Source: an uncultured Alteromonadaceae bacterium
Lineage (GTDB): Bacteria > Pseudomonadota > Gammaproteobacteria > Enterobacterales > Alteromonadaceae
DNA: 36,231 bases
Direction of reading: 5' to 3'
Assembly: GCA_950073835.1 (NCBI GenBank)
Contig: CATMRP010000031.1
Span: forward strand, 1 to 36,231
Positions 33,813 through 36,231 of the stretch are shown here, one piece after another. Below the pieces are notes generated by a model that had not been told where the DNA came from, made no database searches, and worked only from the letters and a program-made list of their open reading frames with translations. Position 1 is the first letter of the stretch, and every line of letters begins with the position of its first letter. The translations under genes and the position numbers were made by a program.

Positions 33813-35117
33813 TTACTCCTGGCTGGCAATCATCTCGGCATCAAATTCAAAAAAGAACTCGCTGCCTTCTCCTACCCGGCTGGTGATCTGAAGTTTTGAA
33901 TTATGATGATTCAGCACGTGTTTTACAATGGATAAGCCCAGTCCCGAGCCCCCGGTTTTTCGGGAACGCGCTTTATCCACCCGGTAAAAACGTTCGGTCA
34001 GGCGCGACAGGTGGCGCTGCTCTATGCCATCACCGTTATCTTTCACGGCAAATCGCACACCGGCTTTAGTTACCGACCAGTACACATCGATTTTACCGCC
34101 CTCAGGGGTATAGTTGATAGCATTAAAAATCAGGTTGGAACAGGCGCTACGCAGTTCCGTTTCAATACCGTAGATTCGCACCCCTGAGGTTAAGTGAAAC
34201 TCAATACTGTGGTGCTTGTCTTTGTTAAGCGCATCGGCTTCAATTTTCACCTGATTGAGCATCGCCGCCATATCCACCGTGTTTTCATACACGCGCTCGG
34301 AACTTGCTTCAATTCTCGATAGCACCAGCAGGTCCTCTATCAGACTCTGCATTCGCTGGGTCTGGGTGCTCATTTCAAGATAGGCTTTTTTCACAAACGG
34401 ATTAAGCTGCTCATCGGCATCCGGCAGTATTTCCAGATAGCCGTTAATCACCGTGAGTGGCGTTCGTAATTCATGGGATACGTTGGCGACAAAGTCTTTG
34501 CGCATTTCTTCCAACTGGCTCAGACGCGTAACATCCCGGGCAATCAGCAACAAGTGCTCCTCACCATAAGGCATGATCCGGTATTCGAATGATTTTAGCG
34601 GATTAAGCGGTGACGGCACTTCGATAGGAAAATGATATTTGCCCGCGTGAAAGTATTCAATAAAATCAGGATGACGAATGAGGTTGTCCAGACGCCTTCC
34701 GGCGTCTGACGGCCAGCGCAATCCGAGCTCCAGGCGGGCCAGGCGGTTACACCAGATAATACAGGCTTTAGAATCCACCACCACGGCGGCATCGGGCAGG
34801 GCTTCTGACCCTTCGCGGAAACGCTTAACCAGCGCCCCCAACTCCTTGCGTTTGTTACGGTTACGCCGCTGCAGGTAATAAATACCTTCGTAGATATGTT
34901 CCCATAGTCCACTGACCGACGGTGGCGACATTTTACGGCTGTGCCACAACCAGCGGTTTAATTTGAATAACTGCCAGTAGTTAACCAGCAACAGCCCGGT
35001 GGCGCCCATGGCCACGGCCAGGAGCATGTCTTCCACATACCAGCCGATAATCGCAAAGAAGATAAGAAACAGGACGAGTCGCGCAACTGACTTTATCCAC
35101 GAAAAGGGGTAATACAT
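33813..35117 (-). CDS. phoR: PhoR phosphate-regulon sensor histidine kinase
   Basis: 434 residues (E. coli 431). The N-terminal hydrophobic hairpin (VARLVLFLIFFAIIGW and DMLLAVAMGATGLLLVNYW) has almost no periplasmic loop, as in E. coli PhoR. A basic linker and a PAS domain (~100-200: LPDAAVVVDSKACIIWCNRLA) follow. Next come the dimerisation/phosphoacceptor domain with VSHELRTPL (His215) and the ATPase domain with NLIFNAINY (Asn332), DNGDGI (360-365) and GGSGLGLSIV (389-398). It autophosphorylates and controls PhoB according to phosphate supply. It lies 67 nt after phoB and is followed by the pstS-like gene after one base. Confidence 0.97.
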   Translation of the reverse strand: MYYPFSWIKSVARLVLFLIFFAIIGWYVEDMLLAVAMGATGLLLVNYWQLFKLNRWLWHSRKMSPPSVSGLWEHIYEGIYYLQRRNRNKRKELGALVKRFREGSEALPDAAVVVDSKACIIWCNRLARLELGLRWPSDAGRRLDNLIRHPDFIEYFHAGKYHFPIEVPSPLNPLKSFEYRIMPYGEEHLLLIARDVTRLSQLEEMRKDFVANVSHELRTPLTVINGYLEILPDADEQLNPFVKKAYLEMSTQTQRMQSLIEDLLVLSRIEASSERVYENTVDMAAMLNQVKIEADALNKDKHHSIEFHLTSGVRIYGIETELRSACSNLIFNAINYTPEGGKIDVYWSVTKAGVRFAVKDNGDGIEQRHLSRLTERFYRVDKARSRKTGGSGLGLSIVKHVLNHHNSKLQITSRVGEGSEFFFEFDAEMIASQE

Positions 35118-35184
35118 CCCGGTTGTTCCTTTCTTGCGCGCTGACGATGGGGCAGACTATACCTACCCCAAAGATGAAATCAAA

Positions 35185-35874
35185 TTAAAGCTTAGTCGAA
35201 AAACGGTAACCTGCGCCCCTGACCGTTTGGATCATGGCGTCGTGTCCCTGACCACCAATGGCTTTACGTAAGCGGCGGATATGCACATCCACGGTGCGAT
35301 CTTCCACGTAGACATTGGTACCCCAAACATTGTCGAGCAATTGTTCACGGCTATACACCCGCTCCGGATGCGTCATGAAAAAGTGCAATAACTTGTATTC
35401 AGTTGGCCCCATATCCAGCGCTTCATCATTGGCCATAACCCGATGTGAAATAGGCTCTAATTTAAGACCGTTGAATTCAATGGGTTGTTCATTTGAGGTG
35501 GGTGTAACGCGGCGCATTACAGCTTTAATACGAGCCACCAGCTCCTTGGGCGAAAACGGTTTGGTAATGTAATCGTCTGCACCGGCATCCAGGCCACGGA
35601 TTTTATCGTCTTCCTCACCGCGAGCAGTTAGCATGATTACCGGAATATCGCGGGTAAACTCATGTTGCTTCAGGCTCTTGGCCAGTTGAACGCCGCTACC
35701 ACCAGGTAGCATCCAGTCCAGCAAAATTAAATCAGGATAAGGTTCTACCAGCTTTTGTTGCGCAATATCGTAATCTTCGGCTTCGATAGTCTCAAATCCC
35801 GACTGTTCCAGCACAAAAGATAGCATGTCGCGAATAGGCGCTTCATCCTCTACCAACAAGACTCTTCTTGACAT
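35185..35874 (-). CDS. phoB: PhoB phosphate-regulon response regulator
   Basis: 229 residues from the ATG at 35874 (GGAAAA site ~7 nt upstream), exactly the E. coli length; the frame extends to 35892 but that start has no ribosome site. The receiver domain has [11 protein letters not shown], phosphorylation site Asp53 ([11 protein letters not shown]), LTARGEEDD and [19 protein letters not shown]. The winged-helix domain has [40 protein letters not shown] and [10 protein letters not shown]. The recognition helix residues are as in E. coli, which justifies searching with the E. coli Pho-box consensus. It is autoregulated through the Pho box at 35923-35940. Confidence 0.98.
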   Translation of the reverse strand: MSRRVLLVEDEAPIRDMLSFVLEQSGFETIEAEDYDIAQQKLVEPYPDLILLDWMLPGGSGVQLAKSLKQHEFTRDIPVIMLTARGEEDDKIRGLDAGADDYITKPFSPKELVARIKAVMRRVTPTSNEQPIEFNGLKLEPISHRVMANDEALDMGPTEYKLLHFFMTHPERVYSREQLLDNVWGTNVYVEDRTVDVHIRRLRKAIGGQGHDAMIQTVRGAGYRFSTKL

Positions 35875-35906
35875 AGATTTTTTCCAGCTCATAACAAAAC
35901 GCCGCT

Positions 35907-35940
35907 ATTATTATCAGGGTGTGTGACAATTTTATTAAAC
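35907..35940 (-). promoter_or_regulatory. Pho-box promoter of phoBR operon
   Basis: The minus strand at 35940-35923 reads GTTTAATAAAATTGTCAC, 14 of 18 to the Pho-box consensus. Exactly 10 nt later is AATAAT (35912-35907), 5 of 6 to TATAAT. The leader to the phoB ATG would be ~25-30 nt. This predicts positive autoregulation. Confidence 0.8.
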
Positions 35941-35941
35941 G

Positions 35942-35959
35942 ATTACATTTATATGTCAA
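35942..35959 (-). promoter_or_regulatory. Possible second Pho box upstream of phoB
   Basis: The minus strand reads TTGACATATAAATGTAAT, also 14 of 18 to the Pho-box consensus. It is offset 19 bp from the proximal box, so not in the 11- or 22-bp phase expected for one continuous PhoB array. It may be a separate site. Confidence 0.45.
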
Positions 35960-36231
35960 GTTTGTGACTGCGATTACCTGATTTATTGGGATGATTGCGT
36001 AAATAAATATGCCCGTTGGCTTACCGGGGCCAATAAATGCTAGCGTAAACGTAAAGAAGATTTGAATATAAAAAAGCTTGGCGTACTATGGAGGTTGTTA
36101 AGTCATTGCGCTAATCATCAAGAACTCAAGCTAAGAACTTGTCTATTCAGCAATTAACACATATTCTTGAAAGAGTTCAAAAACTCATCAGTATTATTAG
36201 ATAGGTATCAGATGGCGTCGGTTCAGACAGG
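35960..36231. other. No gene recognised to the right edge
   Basis: Together with the phoB promoter, this makes ~350 bp without a coding gene. The remaining sequence is AT-rich, with only short open frames broken by stops in all readings. A small TTGGC/GCCAA inverted repeat lies near 36018-36035. A gene may begin beyond the edge; an ATG at 36212 is too close to the end to judge. Confidence 0.5.

Noticed and set aside
36120..36200. Short peptide reading LSIQQLTHILERVQKLISII
   Set aside because: It has only a TTG as possible start, no ribosome site and is bounded by stops at once; not enough to call a gene.

Overview
The window looks like a chromosomal segment of a marine gammaproteobacterium, most likely an Alteromonadales/Alteromonadaceae member. 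The reasons are a PhoB and an AcnB nearly superimposable on the E. coli proteins, a TtpC-type TonB2 system with a DUF3450 partner, and many secreted lipoproteins. This is an inference from protein character, not a database match. There are no tRNAs, rRNAs, insertion sequences, phage genes or CRISPR arrays.

Layout. 1-74: the first codons of an arfB-like peptide-release factor (minus). 221-3413: a bicistron of a lipoprotein related to 5'-nucleotidase whose metal-binding motifs are eroded, plus a membrane diguanylate cyclase (plus). 3418-3473: a perfect 56-bp palindrome. 3507-8040 (minus): lysC, a DUF192 lipoprotein and acnB. 8262-10085: a PQQ-type sugar dehydrogenase and a divergent small membrane protein. 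10077-12589 (minus): a HupE/UreJ-like membrane protein translationally coupled to a DUF3500 lipoprotein with a Ser/Asp linker. 12815-14464 (minus): a Tat-exported PhoD-type phosphatase. 14603-18282: two unrecognised membrane-anchored proteins and a DUF2254 protein. 18349-19560 (minus): a periplasmic TPR protein ending in a TonB C-terminal domain.

19697-35874 is almost entirely on the minus strand and forms one functional block. It contains phoB-phoR-pstS-like-2OG-Fe(II) oxygenase, then a giant lipoprotein built of three tandem copies of a ~430-residue module, a TonB-dependent receptor, and the operon DUF3450-ttpC-exbB2-exbD2-tonB2-TPR.

The main discovery is regulatory and functional. I find four Pho-box promoters on the minus strand: upstream of phoB, the triplicated lipoprotein (and so probably its receptor), the DUF3450/TonB2 operon, and phoD. 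In each, 11-bp-spaced PhoB half-sites end exactly 10 bp before a -10-like hexamer, as in E. coli pstS. TonB2 systems of this type are usually discussed for iron-siderophore uptake. Here the sequence points to a phosphate-starvation-induced outer-membrane uptake system: surface or periplasmic lipoprotein, receptor and dedicated energiser, encoded beside PhoBR and a PstS-family binding protein. The 2OG oxygenase in the phoBR operon and the triplication of the lipoprotein are unusual additions.
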